The translations under genes and the position numbers were made by a program. A DNA stretch of 64,000 nucleotides, from positions 186,001 to 250,000 of the forward strand of contig NZ_PYFW01000005.1 of assembly GCF_003020125.1 (NCBI RefSeq), given 5' to 3'. Below, one piece after another: positions 44,418 through 53,352 of this stretch. The notes under the pieces are model-generated. The model had not been told where the DNA came from and searched no databases. It worked only from the letters and a program-made list of their open reading frames with translations. The number at the start of each line of letters is the position of its first letter. Position 1 is the first letter of the stretch. This stretch comes from Bradyrhizobium sp. MOS003 (GTDB lineage: Bacteria > Pseudomonadota > Alphaproteobacteria > Rhizobiales > Xanthobacteraceae).

Positions 44418-45509
44418 TCAAACCGATTGCCCGACCTTCAGCGGTCGAAAGAACATGCCACGGATTGCACCGTCCAGCAGGCGCCTCAGCCTGACCTCGA
44501 TCAGCTCATAACTGATCGCGCTTGCGACCAACGACATCACCAGCCCGAGCACGATGAAGGCGGCCCACAGCAGCCAGCGATCGACGCCGGCTGCGACCAG
44601 CTTCAGGCCGATCACCTGCAACGGGAAGAGCACGAATGGATGCACGAGATAGAGGCTGTAGCTGATCTTGCCGACATATTGCAGGGCTGGCGCGCTCAGA
44701 GCCTTGCCGAGGCCCGACTCCGGGGCAAGCACCATGCCGAACAGCAAGAATCCGGGAAGCAGCCCCACGAACGGGTGAAACAGCACCAGGCTTGCATACA
44801 TGGCCGCTCCGCAAGCCAGGCCCACGGCCAAGCCGAGACGTCCCGGAATACGAATGCGAAAGCCGGTGGCGCTGAAGAGCATACCGACGCAGAAGAACGC
44901 TGTGATCGGCCAATGCAGCAGGCAAGCGATGCCCAGCAGGATCAGGGGGGCTGCCAGCATCTTGCCTCCGACGCGCAGCATCGAAAACGTCACTGCAAAC
45001 CAGATGTAGAACGCCCACTCATAGGTCAGTGTCCAGGCGTTCTGCTGGGCAATGGGCAAGCCAAGCGCGTCCTGGACGAAGAACAGATTGGCCGCGAAAA
45101 TTCCGAGATAGCTCGTCAGGTCGATCCCACGGAAGAACTTGTAGCCGACGATCGGACCTATCGCGAAGAGCGCAAGATGCAGGACGACGAACACCGGCAT
45201 GATGCGCAGGACGCGATCGAAGAAAAATCGCGACAGCGAGCCGTGCCGGACCAGGCTGGCAGGGATCAGGAAGCCGCTGATCATGAAGAACAGCTCGACC
45301 CCATGTCCGCCGACATTGATAACCGATTGCAGCCAGAGCCAGAGCGGCGGCAGGAAGCCGGGATCCGGGATGTCGTACATGCCTCCCTTCGGCATATCGT
45401 AGAAATGATCCATCAGCACGCTCAGCGCCGCGATGCCGCGTAGCCCCTGCACTGACGGAACGAACGATCCGTCATTGCCGGCGCCCGACTGGTGCGGCGC
45501 CTTGCTCAT
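44418..45509 (-). CDS. Acyltransferase 3 family membrane protein, exopolysaccharide locus
   Basis: The 363-aa protein has about ten membrane helices and begins VQGLRGIAALSVLMDHFYDM, with the conserved Arg and His of the family, followed by GVELFFMISGFLI. It should O-acylate a sugar of the polymer. The start ATG overlaps the stop of the next acyltransferase gene upstream (ATGA), so the two are coupled. Longer in-frame starts up to 45785 run into that gene and are rejected. Confidence 0.9.
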   Translation of the reverse strand: MSKAPHQSGAGNDGSFVPSVQGLRGIAALSVLMDHFYDMPKGGMYDIPDPGFLPPLWLWLQSVINVGGHGVELFFMISGFLIPASLVRHGSLSRFFFDRVLRIMPVFVVLHLALFAIGPIVGYKFFRGIDLTSYLGIFAANLFFVQDALGLPIAQQNAWTLTYEWAFYIWFAVTFSMLRVGGKMLAAPLILLGIACLLHWPITAFFCVGMLFSATGFRIRIPGRLGLAVGLACGAAMYASLVLFHPFVGLLPGFLLFGMVLAPESGLGKALSAPALQYVGKISYSLYLVHPFVLFPLQVIGLKLVAAGVDRWLLWAAFIVLGLVMSLVASAISYELIEVRLRRLLDGAIRGMFFRPLKVGQSV

Positions 45510-46612
45510 TCCGCAGCCCCCTGGGTACTGAGCGCAGGCTCGAGAACGACCTTCTTTCTCCGTACCGAGCGAAACCTTTGTCCGAAGGCGATGCTCGGCT
45601 TCTCGATGTATGTAAACGTCATCCAGCTGACCACGATCGACAACGCCAAGATCAAGGTCAGGAAGATCGACCATCCGAGCGGCCCGTCGCCGAACCAGAC
45701 GAGGCGATGGATGAAGACGATCACGAACGGCGACATCAAGTAGACCGAATAACTGATCACGCCGACGAACGCCATCGGCCGCCACGCCATTCTCTCACCG
45801 AACACGGCAAAACCGATGAAGACGAGCGCCGCGCAGACATAGGCCGCTGCGATCGAATAGCTGTGGAAGAAGTTCTCGTGGTACACGCCTCCGAACCGCC
45901 GGTCGGCGAGGGCGATGGCAAAGATCGCATACAAGAGCGTGCAGACCGCCACGTGGGACCATCGCAGCTTTCCGCCGATGACAGTGTCGCGGATGATCTT
46001 GCCCAGGAACATCGCCGACAGGTTCAGCCCGACCTCCATCACCGAGGAAACGGCCCTGTTCTCCACCAGGAGCGCAGCGGTGGTTCCGACCAGCGCGGCC
46101 GCAACGACGATCGTCACCGCCGTGAAGCGCCGGTTCAGCAGCCCCATCGCAAACAGAATGGTGCATCCGACATAGAACAGCAGCTCGATCGCCAACGTCC
46201 AATAGAACACCCAGAGGTTCGGGACATTCACGAAGGTCTGCAACATCGTCACGTTCGCGGCGATCTGCCCGAGGGGAAAACTCTTCGAATCCAGCAGCTG
46301 CACCGACATGAGCCCGACAACGATCGAAGTCCAATAAGCCGGATAGAGCCGGAAGAAGCGGCTGATTGTAAAATCGCGCACAGGCGTGGCGCTGTCCGGG
46401 AAGCTGAACGGAATGACGAAGCCGCTCACAAAGAAGAACAACACGACGCCGAACCGGCCAAAGTTCATGTAGTAGCCGAATATGTCGTGGAGGGGCCCAT
46501 AATAGACGCCTGTCGGATGCTTTTCGAGAATGACCTCGAAGACGTGCTGGACCAGGACCGCCAACACGGCGATGCCGCGCAGCGTATCGATGAATGCGAG
46601 CCGTTTATGCAT
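45506..46612 (-). CDS. Acyltransferase 3 family membrane protein, exopolysaccharide locus
   Basis: The 368-aa protein begins MHKRLAFIDTLRGIAVLAVLVQH, the standard acyltransferase-3 opening with its Arg and His. GRFGVVLFFFVSGFVIPF and about ten helices follow. It is the third gene of a four-gene minus-strand operon (acyltransferase, polymerase, this gene, acyltransferase). I chose the ATG at 46612, with GAGAAG upstream; a GTG at 46624 overlaps the polymerase stop and is also possible. Confidence 0.9.
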   Translation of the reverse strand: MHKRLAFIDTLRGIAVLAVLVQHVFEVILEKHPTGVYYGPLHDIFGYYMNFGRFGVVLFFFVSGFVIPFSFPDSATPVRDFTISRFFRLYPAYWTSIVVGLMSVQLLDSKSFPLGQIAANVTMLQTFVNVPNLWVFYWTLAIELLFYVGCTILFAMGLLNRRFTAVTIVVAAALVGTTAALLVENRAVSSVMEVGLNLSAMFLGKIIRDTVIGGKLRWSHVAVCTLLYAIFAIALADRRFGGVYHENFFHSYSIAAAYVCAALVFIGFAVFGERMAWRPMAFVGVISYSVYLMSPFVIVFIHRLVWFGDGPLGWSIFLTLILALSIVVSWMTFTYIEKPSIAFGQRFRSVRRKKVVLEPALSTQGAAE

Positions 46613-46620
46613 CGTTCTTC

Positions 46621-47958
46621 TCACCTGCTTCCGCTCGCCGCCGGTATATCCGGGCGGAAAACGTCCAATGGCGGCATCGGTGGCCGCATGATGATTGGCA
46701 CGGCGTCACCTGCCCGCGCGAAGGTCGCGCGCCGCGAGAACACTTCGCTGAAGCTCAACGCAATGATGAGCAGGCCGGACGCCGGACCGTAGTTCAGAAC
46801 TGTAATCGTGAACAGGTTGACGACGAAGATCAGCGTCAGCTTGTAGACGTCGGTCGCTGCGAACGTCGCCCGGAACACCATCACCACGAATGCGACGAAC
46901 GGCAGACCGAACATCAGGTACGTGCCGATGTAGAAATTGTCGACGGGAACCCAGAAATGCGCAAGCGGCGAGAACAGCTTTTGCGGATAGTTGAAGCAGC
47001 CAACGCCGCAACCGGTTACGAGACCAATGGGCATGAGCTGGTTCAGGTAGACGAACGGTAGTTGCCAGCTGTTGTTGATGCGGTCGACGATGCTGAACAG
47101 GGTTGTGTGCGGCACCGCGGCGGTACCGGAGGCAAGCACGATCATGAAGAACGGCACAAGGATGGCGGCAAACGACCACAGCGCAATGGTCCGAATCGCG
47201 GGAAAGCGCGACTTCTCCGGCAGCATCCGCACGAACACCAGCAGAATCAAGTAGATCACGAGCACAATCATGGTCGTCTTGCTGGTCGTCAGACGAATAA
47301 TGTAGACCGCAAGAGAGCCGTACAGAAGGCACCACGTCGTGCTCTTGCGGATCGACGTAATCGCGAAGGACACGAGTATAAAGAAGGCCGCCATGGTACT
47401 TTCGGCAGCAAAGCCCGTGAGACGCTGATCGTCACCGCCATAGGCCCACCATAGGCGGCCCGCCTCACGGACGGCGCCGAAGGACTCATATTTGTAGCCG
47501 ACCCAGGGCATGAGATAGAATTTCGTCAGCAGCACGCCGATCAGCGAGAGGTAGAATGTCGCGGCGATGACCGACAGCAACTTCTTGTAAGAGCCTAGGC
47601 TAGTGTCGCAGAAGCAAAATCCGACGAACACCGGGAGCATCATCTTGAACGACGACATCGCCGCGTTGACCGTTCCCAGCATGAAGTAGCCGAGCACCAG
47701 CGACAGCATGATCTGCACAAAGACAACTGCGGCCAGGATACTGCGATTGCGCAAGATACAATGCACGATGAACTGGACCAGGCACAGAAGCGCAATGCCA
47801 TCTGGCACGAACCAAAGCGTGTCCAGATGCATGATGCTGGTGTAGTACCGCATCAAACCACCGAAGGCGTCCCGCACCAGATAGGCTGCGAGCGCGATCG
47901 CCTCGATGTTGAGGCTGATCAGCGTGATCCGGCGGGGTTGCAGCGCGAAGGTGCTCAT
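46621..47958 (-). CDS. Wzy-like polysaccharide polymerase / O-antigen ligase-like membrane protein
   Basis: The 445-aa protein has about ten to twelve membrane helices and a large periplasmic loop near residues 285-345, with VDRINNSWQLPFVYLNQL and a GCGVGCFNY segment. This is the arrangement of Wzy polymerases and O-antigen ligases, which lack strong sequence signatures. It sits among acyltransferase genes in an exopolysaccharide locus that otherwise lacks a polymerase, so it is probably the one that joins repeat units in the periplasm. The call rests on topology and context. Confidence 0.72.
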   Translation of the reverse strand: MSTFALQPRRITLISLNIEAIALAAYLVRDAFGGLMRYYTSIMHLDTLWFVPDGIALLCLVQFIVHCILRNRSILAAVVFVQIMLSLVLGYFMLGTVNAAMSSFKMMLPVFVGFCFCDTSLGSYKKLLSVIAATFYLSLIGVLLTKFYLMPWVGYKYESFGAVREAGRLWWAYGGDDQRLTGFAAESTMAAFFILVSFAITSIRKSTTWCLLYGSLAVYIIRLTTSKTTMIVLVIYLILLVFVRMLPEKSRFPAIRTIALWSFAAILVPFFMIVLASGTAAVPHTTLFSIVDRINNSWQLPFVYLNQLMPIGLVTGCGVGCFNYPQKLFSPLAHFWVPVDNFYIGTYLMFGLPFVAFVVMVFRATFAATDVYKLTLIFVVNLFTITVLNYGPASGLLIIALSFSEVFSRRATFARAGDAVPIIMRPPMPPLDVFRPDIPAASGSR

Positions 47959-47965
47959 GCCCGGC

Positions 47966-49186
47966 TCAGTTGCTCAGCCGCGCCGACCGGACGGTGGATG
48001 GCGCGAAATCCGGGGAGCTTCCAAACACATTTCGCAGGAGCTTGCCGCCGGGAATTTCGACATAGAGATAGGTGAAGTGCGAAACGGCCAGCACAGCGGC
48101 CAGCGAGACGACGAGATTTAGCGTAGCCGGCAGGCCTGCCCAGCTCGAATCCAGGGCGGCGATTCGCCCCGCCCCCACGGTCCGCACGGCATATTCAGCC
48201 AGCAGCACCACGAGCGCGTGCACCATATAGATGGAGTACGAACGGCGCCCGAGCCAGACCAGAGGCTTGGCTACCAGGATCCGCGGCACCAGCAGCGCAT
48301 CCGGAAAGGCCAGGAAGCTGCCGAGGAAGATCGCGAACATGACTGGTGCAAGGAACGTCGCCGCAGGATTGGTCTCCGCCAGGGACACCAGGGCGACGCT
48401 TGAGATCATGACGATGAATTGCAACGCGCTCTGTACGGCTGGGGCCGGTTTGGCCGGCACGCGATCGACGATCCTCACCATCAACACGCCCAGGAAAAAG
48501 CCGACGAGGCAGCGCAGAAGACCGAAATCCGTCTGAAGCTCGAGGCTCTTCTTTTCGAGCACGAAGATGATGAAGACCAGACTTCCGACCGCAAGCAGCC
48601 CGGAGAGGACATAAAACAACGACAGTGAGCGCATGCGCAGAGCTAGCAGAACGATCAGGCCAAACACCAGATAGGTGTAGAACTCGACACTGATGCTCCA
48701 ACTCGGTGCATTCCAACTGAGATAGTCGATGAATCCCATCGAATGCAGCAGCAGGACGTTGAGAACAAAGGAATAGGCGTTGTTCACCTCGAAGACCGTC
48801 GGGGCGGCGACCACGACGCCCGCCATGACCAGGCCGATGCGCAGCAGGCGAAAGACGAGGTTTGCGAGCAGCATGACGATATGCAGCGGGTAGACTCGCG
48901 CCAGGCGCCGTATCAAGAATTCGCGCAGTGAGAAGCGCGTGAAGTCGTTTTCGATATAGCTCAGCCCCATGACCATTCCGCTGAGAACAAAGAACAGATC
49001 GACCAGCAACCATGCACTCCTGAAGAAGGAGCAGTCGATCCAGGCGTTGTGCGGGAAGGCCGCGAGAAATGTCGGCATCAGCAGCAGATGGTGGATCACC
49101 ACCGAAGTTGCGGCGATGCCCCGGATACTGTCGAGCGGCAGGACATGCGCCTTCTCACGATGAACCAACTCCGTCACATCAAACAT
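47966..49186 (-). CDS. Acyltransferase 3 family membrane protein, exopolysaccharide locus
   Basis: The 406-aa protein begins VLPLDSIRGIAATSVVIHHLL, the family's opening with its Arg and His. WLLVDLFFVLSGMVMG follows, with about ten membrane helices. It is the first gene of the minus-strand operon; the polymerase starts seven bases after its stop. It should add an acyl group to the repeat unit. A 527-base regulatory region lies upstream, shared with the divergent co-polymerase operon. Confidence 0.9.
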   Translation of the reverse strand: MFDVTELVHREKAHVLPLDSIRGIAATSVVIHHLLLMPTFLAAFPHNAWIDCSFFRSAWLLVDLFFVLSGMVMGLSYIENDFTRFSLREFLIRRLARVYPLHIVMLLANLVFRLLRIGLVMAGVVVAAPTVFEVNNAYSFVLNVLLLHSMGFIDYLSWNAPSWSISVEFYTYLVFGLIVLLALRMRSLSLFYVLSGLLAVGSLVFIIFVLEKKSLELQTDFGLLRCLVGFFLGVLMVRIVDRVPAKPAPAVQSALQFIVMISSVALVSLAETNPAATFLAPVMFAIFLGSFLAFPDALLVPRILVAKPLVWLGRRSYSIYMVHALVVLLAEYAVRTVGAGRIAALDSSWAGLPATLNLVVSLAAVLAVSHFTYLYVEIPGGKLLRNVFGSSPDFAPSTVRSARLSN

Positions 49187-49713
49187 TCCGTGGTTGTTGC
49201 ATCGCAGCAGTGTGTATCAGGTCTCGCGCGTGTTCAATCTCTGCGATCGTGGACTGGCATTCGATGCATGACGCCCGACGATAATTTCAAGGCTTGCAGA
49301 TTTTTCGGACATGTGAGCGTCAAGTTCATGCCACTTTTATCGAGGCGCGCCTGCTTAGGGGCGCGAGCCAATCAACGTGGGATGATGGCCGGTATTTGCG
49401 CGGAAAGTGTGCGCGAAATTCGGCACTGTTGCGATCGGGTCCCAGGGAACAACAAGCGCGTGTCATGACTTGTGTCGATTTTACGACGAGCGGATGCGTG
49501 AGTGCCTGGTATGTTTTCAGGTTGCAACATTCATGAGCGCGACATGCCGATCTCGCAGGCATTGTAGATCTTGCTTTTGCAACCAGCGAGACAGTGCGCT
49601 AGGCCATTGGTAGTCGAGGGCTCTGCATCGGCTTTTGCGTCGCACAAAAAGATGACACAGTTACCTGCCAAGTTTCGCCTGTTCTCCTATTGCAACAGAA
49701 GCAAGGAACACGG
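49187..49713. promoter_or_regulatory. 527-base divergent control region between two exopolysaccharide operons
   Basis: No gene is supported. The region separates the acyltransferase-polymerase operon (minus) from the co-polymerase operon (plus). It carries the motif CTTTTGCGTCGCACAAA at 49632-49648, 66 bases before the plus start, and several AT-rich stretches. It probably holds both promoters. Confidence 0.55.
49632..49648. promoter_or_regulatory. Shared palindromic motif, copy 1
   Basis: CTTTTGCGTCGCACAAA contains TTTTG-N7-CAAAA symmetry. It matches 15 of 17 bases of a motif upstream of the sugar-phosphate transferase gene (54901-54917). A common regulator is inferred. Confidence 0.4.
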
Positions 49714-50280
49714 ATGGGCCGCGGACTAACACGTCGTCATGCGCAGCCGCGATGGCTAGCGATTGTCTTGATTGGTTCTGTGCTGATCGTGTCGAGCGCC
49801 GGTGCTTGCCGCGCGCAGTGCGTCGAATTCTCGGACCGCGCCTCGCAACTCGAACTCGACACCTTTGTGAAGTCGCCCTCCTCCCTCCTGGAGCGCTTGC
49901 GCAATGACAAGGAGAAGTTGCGGTATTGGCTCGCGCGCTATGTCGTCACAAATCCGTCGGTGCTGCCTTCGGTGCAGACGCTAATCTCGGCCGCGGCCTC
50001 AGCCGATCGCTCGTCCATCGGCGCTGCGCTGCGCATTGCCGAAGCACGTTGCACGTCGACCAAGCCGGACGCTTCGCGCAAGATCAGGGATTTCGTGCAG
50101 CGGATCGGTGATCTCAACGTGCAGGCCGGTTATTCCGGCGCAGGAGACGACAGCTCCGGCGTCCAGGTCCAATCGCAAATCAAGACCTCGCCGCAGCCGA
50201 GCCGCGGCGGAGCACTGCTCGAAGGCGAGTGGAGAACCAAGCTGGCCAATCCATTCAAGCCCGTCCCCCTTCCGAACTGA
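49714..50280 (+). CDS. Exported protein of unknown function, exopolysaccharide locus
   Basis: The 188-aa protein has a signal peptide (WLAIVLIGSVLIVSSAGACRA). The mature part is helical, with two cysteines (about 37 and 120) that could form a disulphide, and ends in a Pro-rich tail KPVPLPN. I recognise no domain. AAGGA precedes the ATG at 49714; a TTG at 49690 also lies in frame. It is 31 bases before the Wzz/BY-kinase gene and likely cotranscribed with it, so it may assist export or polymer length control in the periplasm. Confidence 0.7.
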   Translation: MGRGLTRRHAQPRWLAIVLIGSVLIVSSAGACRAQCVEFSDRASQLELDTFVKSPSSLLERLRNDKEKLRYWLARYVVTNPSVLPSVQTLISAAASADRSSIGAALRIAEARCTSTKPDASRKIRDFVQRIGDLNVQAGYSGAGDDSSGVQVQSQIKTSPQPSRGGALLEGEWRTKLANPFKPVPLPN

Positions 50281-50311
50281 TCAGCGATCGTCAAAGGACG
50301 CGAATTCAAAA

Positions 50312-52543
50312 ATGTATCAGCCCAGAGAACATTTCCAGTCGGGACACCGATTCGGCATCGAATTCGGCGGGGCCGTCCTCAGCTTCGAGCGCGTGACCGA
50401 CGTCCTGCGCCGGCAATGGCCGATCATCGCGGCGTGCACCGGCGCTTCGCTTGCCTTGGTGATGATCTACCTGGTCATGGCGCAGCCGATGTACACCGCG
50501 AACGCCCGAATTATGATGGATACGCGTCAGGCGCAGGTGCTGGATAAGGACAGCAACGCCAGCAGTGCGCTCATTGATACCGGCTACGTCGACAGCCAGG
50601 TCGAGGTCATCAATTCGGACGACCTGATTCTCTCGGTCGTCCGTCGCCTGAAGCTGACGGACGATTCGGAGTTCAATGGTTCCAATCCGGGCTTGCTGTC
50701 CATCGTTCTCGGCAAGGTCATGTCGCTGTTTGGCTCCGGCGAACCGGCGTCCCAGGAGCGGCTCGAACACGCCGTCGTCGAGCAGGTTCAGAAGAACCTG
50801 AGAACAGAACGCGTCCTGACGACGTATGTTCTGTCGATGAACTATCGCTCGCGCAGCCCCGACAAGGCCGCCAAGATCGTCAACGCCATCGCCAATGCCT
50901 ACCTCGTCGGCGCCCTGGAAGCCAAATATCAGTCCACCAAGCGGGCAACCGAATGGCTTCAGCAGCGCAGCATCGAGCTGAGCGAGCAGGCAACCGCCAG
51001 TGACCGCGCCGTGCAAACCTTCAAGGCCGAGCACAACATCGTCGGAACCAGCCGCGGCCTGATGTCGGAGCAGCAATTGTCCGACCTGAACACGCAGCTG
51101 GTTCAAGCGCGGGCGGCGACGGCCGAGGCCAAGGCTCGTCTCGACCGGATCGACGCGATTTCCGACCAGGATGTTGCGCAATCAACCGTGACGGACGCTC
51201 TCAACAACTCGGTCATCACCCGCCTGCGCGCCCAATTTCTCGACCTCCAGGCCCAATATGCGGATTGGTCGCGACGCTATGGCAAGCAGCATCTTGCGGC
51301 GGTCAATCTGGCCAACAAGATGGAGGAGCTGCGCAAGAACATCGCCGACGAGTTGCGTCGGATCGGCGATGCCTATCGCAGCGACTATGAGATCGCAAAG
51401 AGCCGGGAGGCCTCCCTCGAGAAAAGCGTGAAGGAGCTCGTCACCCAGGCCGGCGATAGCGGCCAGGCCGCCGTCAAGCTGCGCGACCTCGAAAGCGCGG
51501 CCGACACCTATCGCAATCTCTACAACAACTTCCTCGAGAAGCTGCAAAGCGCGACGCAGAACCAGAGCTTTCCGCTCAGTGAGTCGCGCCTCATCAGCAC
51601 CGCCAACAAGCCGGATCGCAAGAGCTCGCCGCGTACGGTCCTGGCGCTGGTCGGCGGTCTCGTGGGCGGCCTCTGCCTTGGCTTTGGCGTTGCATTTGGA
51701 CGTGAGATGCTGAGCGATGTCTTGCGGACGCCCGGAGAGGTCGAGGATGAGCTCGGCGTGAAGTGCCTCGGAGTTTTGCCCGACATTCGACCACCGACCA
51801 AGTCCGGTGCGTTGCTGTCGACGTCCGCGAAAACCGGTTCCCCCAACCTGTCCCGCTACGTCGTCGATCATCCGTTCTCGCGGTTTGCCGAGACCTTACG
51901 CAACATCAAGGTGTCGATCGATGTTGCGCGCCTGACCCGCGAGATCAAGGTGATCGGCATCGTATCGTCACTCCCCAAGGAGGGAAAAACGACGGTGGCG
52001 GCCAACTTCGCACAATTGATCGCCCTCACCGGACATCGCACGATCTTGATCGACGGCGACCTCCATACGCGCTCGCTCACGCGCGAGCTCGCGCCGAATG
52101 CCACGACCGGACTGGTCGAGGCGCTCAGCGATCCAGCCGGCCTGGGCTACCACGTGCAGCGAAGCAAGGAGACGGGACTCGATTTCCTTCCGTCCGTCGT
52201 GGCGTCCCGCATGGTCAATTCAGCCGACGTCGTCGGATCGAAGGCGATGGCCGAGCTGCTCAAGGTGCTGAAAGAGCACTATGAGTACATCGTGATCGAC
52301 CTTGCGCCGGTGATGCCGGTGGCGGATGCAAAGGCCGTCAGCTTCCTGATCGACGCCATGGTCTACGTGATCGAATGGGGGCAGACGACACGAAGCGCTC
52401 TTCAGGAATCGATTTCGGGATCGGAAGTCCTCCAGAAGAAATTGCTCGGCGCCGTGCTCAACCGCGCTAACCCGAAGATGCTCAAGCGCATCGAGGCGTA
52501 CAAGGGCAAGCACCACAACAGTTATTATGTCGAACACGCCTAA
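50312..52543 (+). CDS. Exopolysaccharide co-polymerase and BY-kinase (Wzz/GNVR + CpsD domain, ExoP/Wzc-like)
   Basis: The 743-aa protein has a Wzz domain flanked by membrane helices (about 42-60 and 455-475), long coiled coils between them, and a GNVR-like segment LSESRLISTANKPDRKSSP. A cytoplasmic tyrosine-kinase domain follows. Walker A is in PKEGKTTVAANFA with Lys559, Walker A' is ILIDGDLHTRS and Walker B VIDLAPV. Only a small tyrosine group (YY near the C-terminus) remains for autophosphorylation. Such proteins set chain length and drive export with a Wza partner, which is not in this window. The ATG at 50312 has AAAGGA upstream. Confidence 0.93.
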   Translation: MYQPREHFQSGHRFGIEFGGAVLSFERVTDVLRRQWPIIAACTGASLALVMIYLVMAQPMYTANARIMMDTRQAQVLDKDSNASSALIDTGYVDSQVEVINSDDLILSVVRRLKLTDDSEFNGSNPGLLSIVLGKVMSLFGSGEPASQERLEHAVVEQVQKNLRTERVLTTYVLSMNYRSRSPDKAAKIVNAIANAYLVGALEAKYQSTKRATEWLQQRSIELSEQATASDRAVQTFKAEHNIVGTSRGLMSEQQLSDLNTQLVQARAATAEAKARLDRIDAISDQDVAQSTVTDALNNSVITRLRAQFLDLQAQYADWSRRYGKQHLAAVNLANKMEELRKNIADELRRIGDAYRSDYEIAKSREASLEKSVKELVTQAGDSGQAAVKLRDLESAADTYRNLYNNFLEKLQSATQNQSFPLSESRLISTANKPDRKSSPRTVLALVGGLVGGLCLGFGVAFGREMLSDVLRTPGEVEDELGVKCLGVLPDIRPPTKSGALLSTSAKTGSPNLSRYVVDHPFSRFAETLRNIKVSIDVARLTREIKVIGIVSSLPKEGKTTVAANFAQLIALTGHRTILIDGDLHTRSLTRELAPNATTGLVEALSDPAGLGYHVQRSKETGLDFLPSVVASRMVNSADVVGSKAMAELLKVLKEHYEYIVIDLAPVMPVADAKAVSFLIDAMVYVIEWGQTTRSALQESISGSEVLQKKLLGAVLNRANPKMLKRIEAYKGKHHNSYYVEHA

Positions 52544-53026
52544 CGCATGATACGGAAATGTGCGCAGCGGTTTTCCGAAAAGATCATGTTCAAACGTCAA
52601 TCCAAGGCGCGATGATGATTCATCCTGATCGCATCGCCTTCTAGGAGACGCGCTGTCGCGCCGAACTGGAACGCCCTCGGGCCCGCGGCCATTTGGCAGC
52701 GGGCCTTTTGCGTTTTCGCGGAACTGTTGCCTGAAGATCGAGGGCGCCTACCCGCACGGGACCGAAGATTGCGCCGAGCCCACCGCGACAGCTGAGGCCC
52801 CCGTATTCGTCCGGAATCCACAAACTACGGTAGTTGCCCTAGCCAAAAGCAAGGATTGACGACGACGACGTCGGCTAGGACAGTGCGCCAATTGGCACCT
52901 TCACCGGCAAGACGGGACAATCCGGGTCCTGGACGCTTCAAAACGCTGGAACTTGGCATCTTTCTTTCTGGGTTCCCTGAGGTTAACCTCAACCCATATT
53001 TGTAGTTCTTCGCCAGTGGGCTCGGA
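52544..53026. other. Intergenic region with REP-like element and terminator
   Basis: No gene is seen in these 483 bases. A REP-like sequence lies at 52549-52589 (TGATACGGAAATGTGCGCAG ... CCGAAAAGATCATG), of a type I recall as frequent in Bradyrhizobium. A hairpin terminator follows at 52680-52709. Near the right end is GGAAC followed by GGTT at 18 bases, a poor EcfG match. Confidence 0.5.
52680..52709 (+). terminator. Terminator downstream of the co-polymerase gene
   Basis: GGCCCGC pairs with GCGGGCC across a 12-base loop, followed by TTTT. It lies about 137 bases after the stop. Confidence 0.65.
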
Positions 53027-53314
53027 ATGCTGATTGTCCTGACGATTTTGACTATTTGGGTTCTGCTCAACATCCTGTTTGTGTTGATCGTTGTTCCTCC
53101 GCGCAAACCGCGTCCGCAGGTGATGGCGACAACGCTCTCACCCGCGCCCATCGACCCGAGCCAACGGGAACTCGAGCAGGACGAACCCTTCTCGGTCCGC
53201 CATGTCATCGTTTCCGTTGCAATGGGGGCTTTCTTCGTGCTGGTGCCGCCGTTGCTCGCCTTGCGCGATGCGATCATGCGGCTATTCGGCAGGTCGTCGA
53301 GGGACGGAACCTGA
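53027..53314 (+). CDS. Small membrane protein of unknown function
   Basis: The 95-aa protein has two hydrophobic segments (LIVLTILTIWVLLNILFVLIVV at the start and VSVAMGAFFVLVPPLLAL later) separated by a polar Pro-rich linker. This suggests two membrane helices. No domain is recognised. It lies between the co-polymerase gene and the convergent sugar-phosphate transferase. A role in the exopolysaccharide machinery is possible but unproven. Confidence 0.6.
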   Translation: MLIVLTILTIWVLLNILFVLIVVPPRKPRPQVMATTLSPAPIDPSQRELEQDEPFSVRHVIVSVAMGAFFVLVPPLLALRDAIMRLFGRSSRDGT

Positions 53315-53352
53315 TCTTTCGATCCGGTTCCGAACGATGAATTGTTGAACGA

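Noticed and set aside
52948..52974. Possible EcfG promoter before the 95-aa membrane protein
   Set aside because: GGAAC is followed by GGTT at 18 bases, not CGTT at 16-17; too weak to claim.
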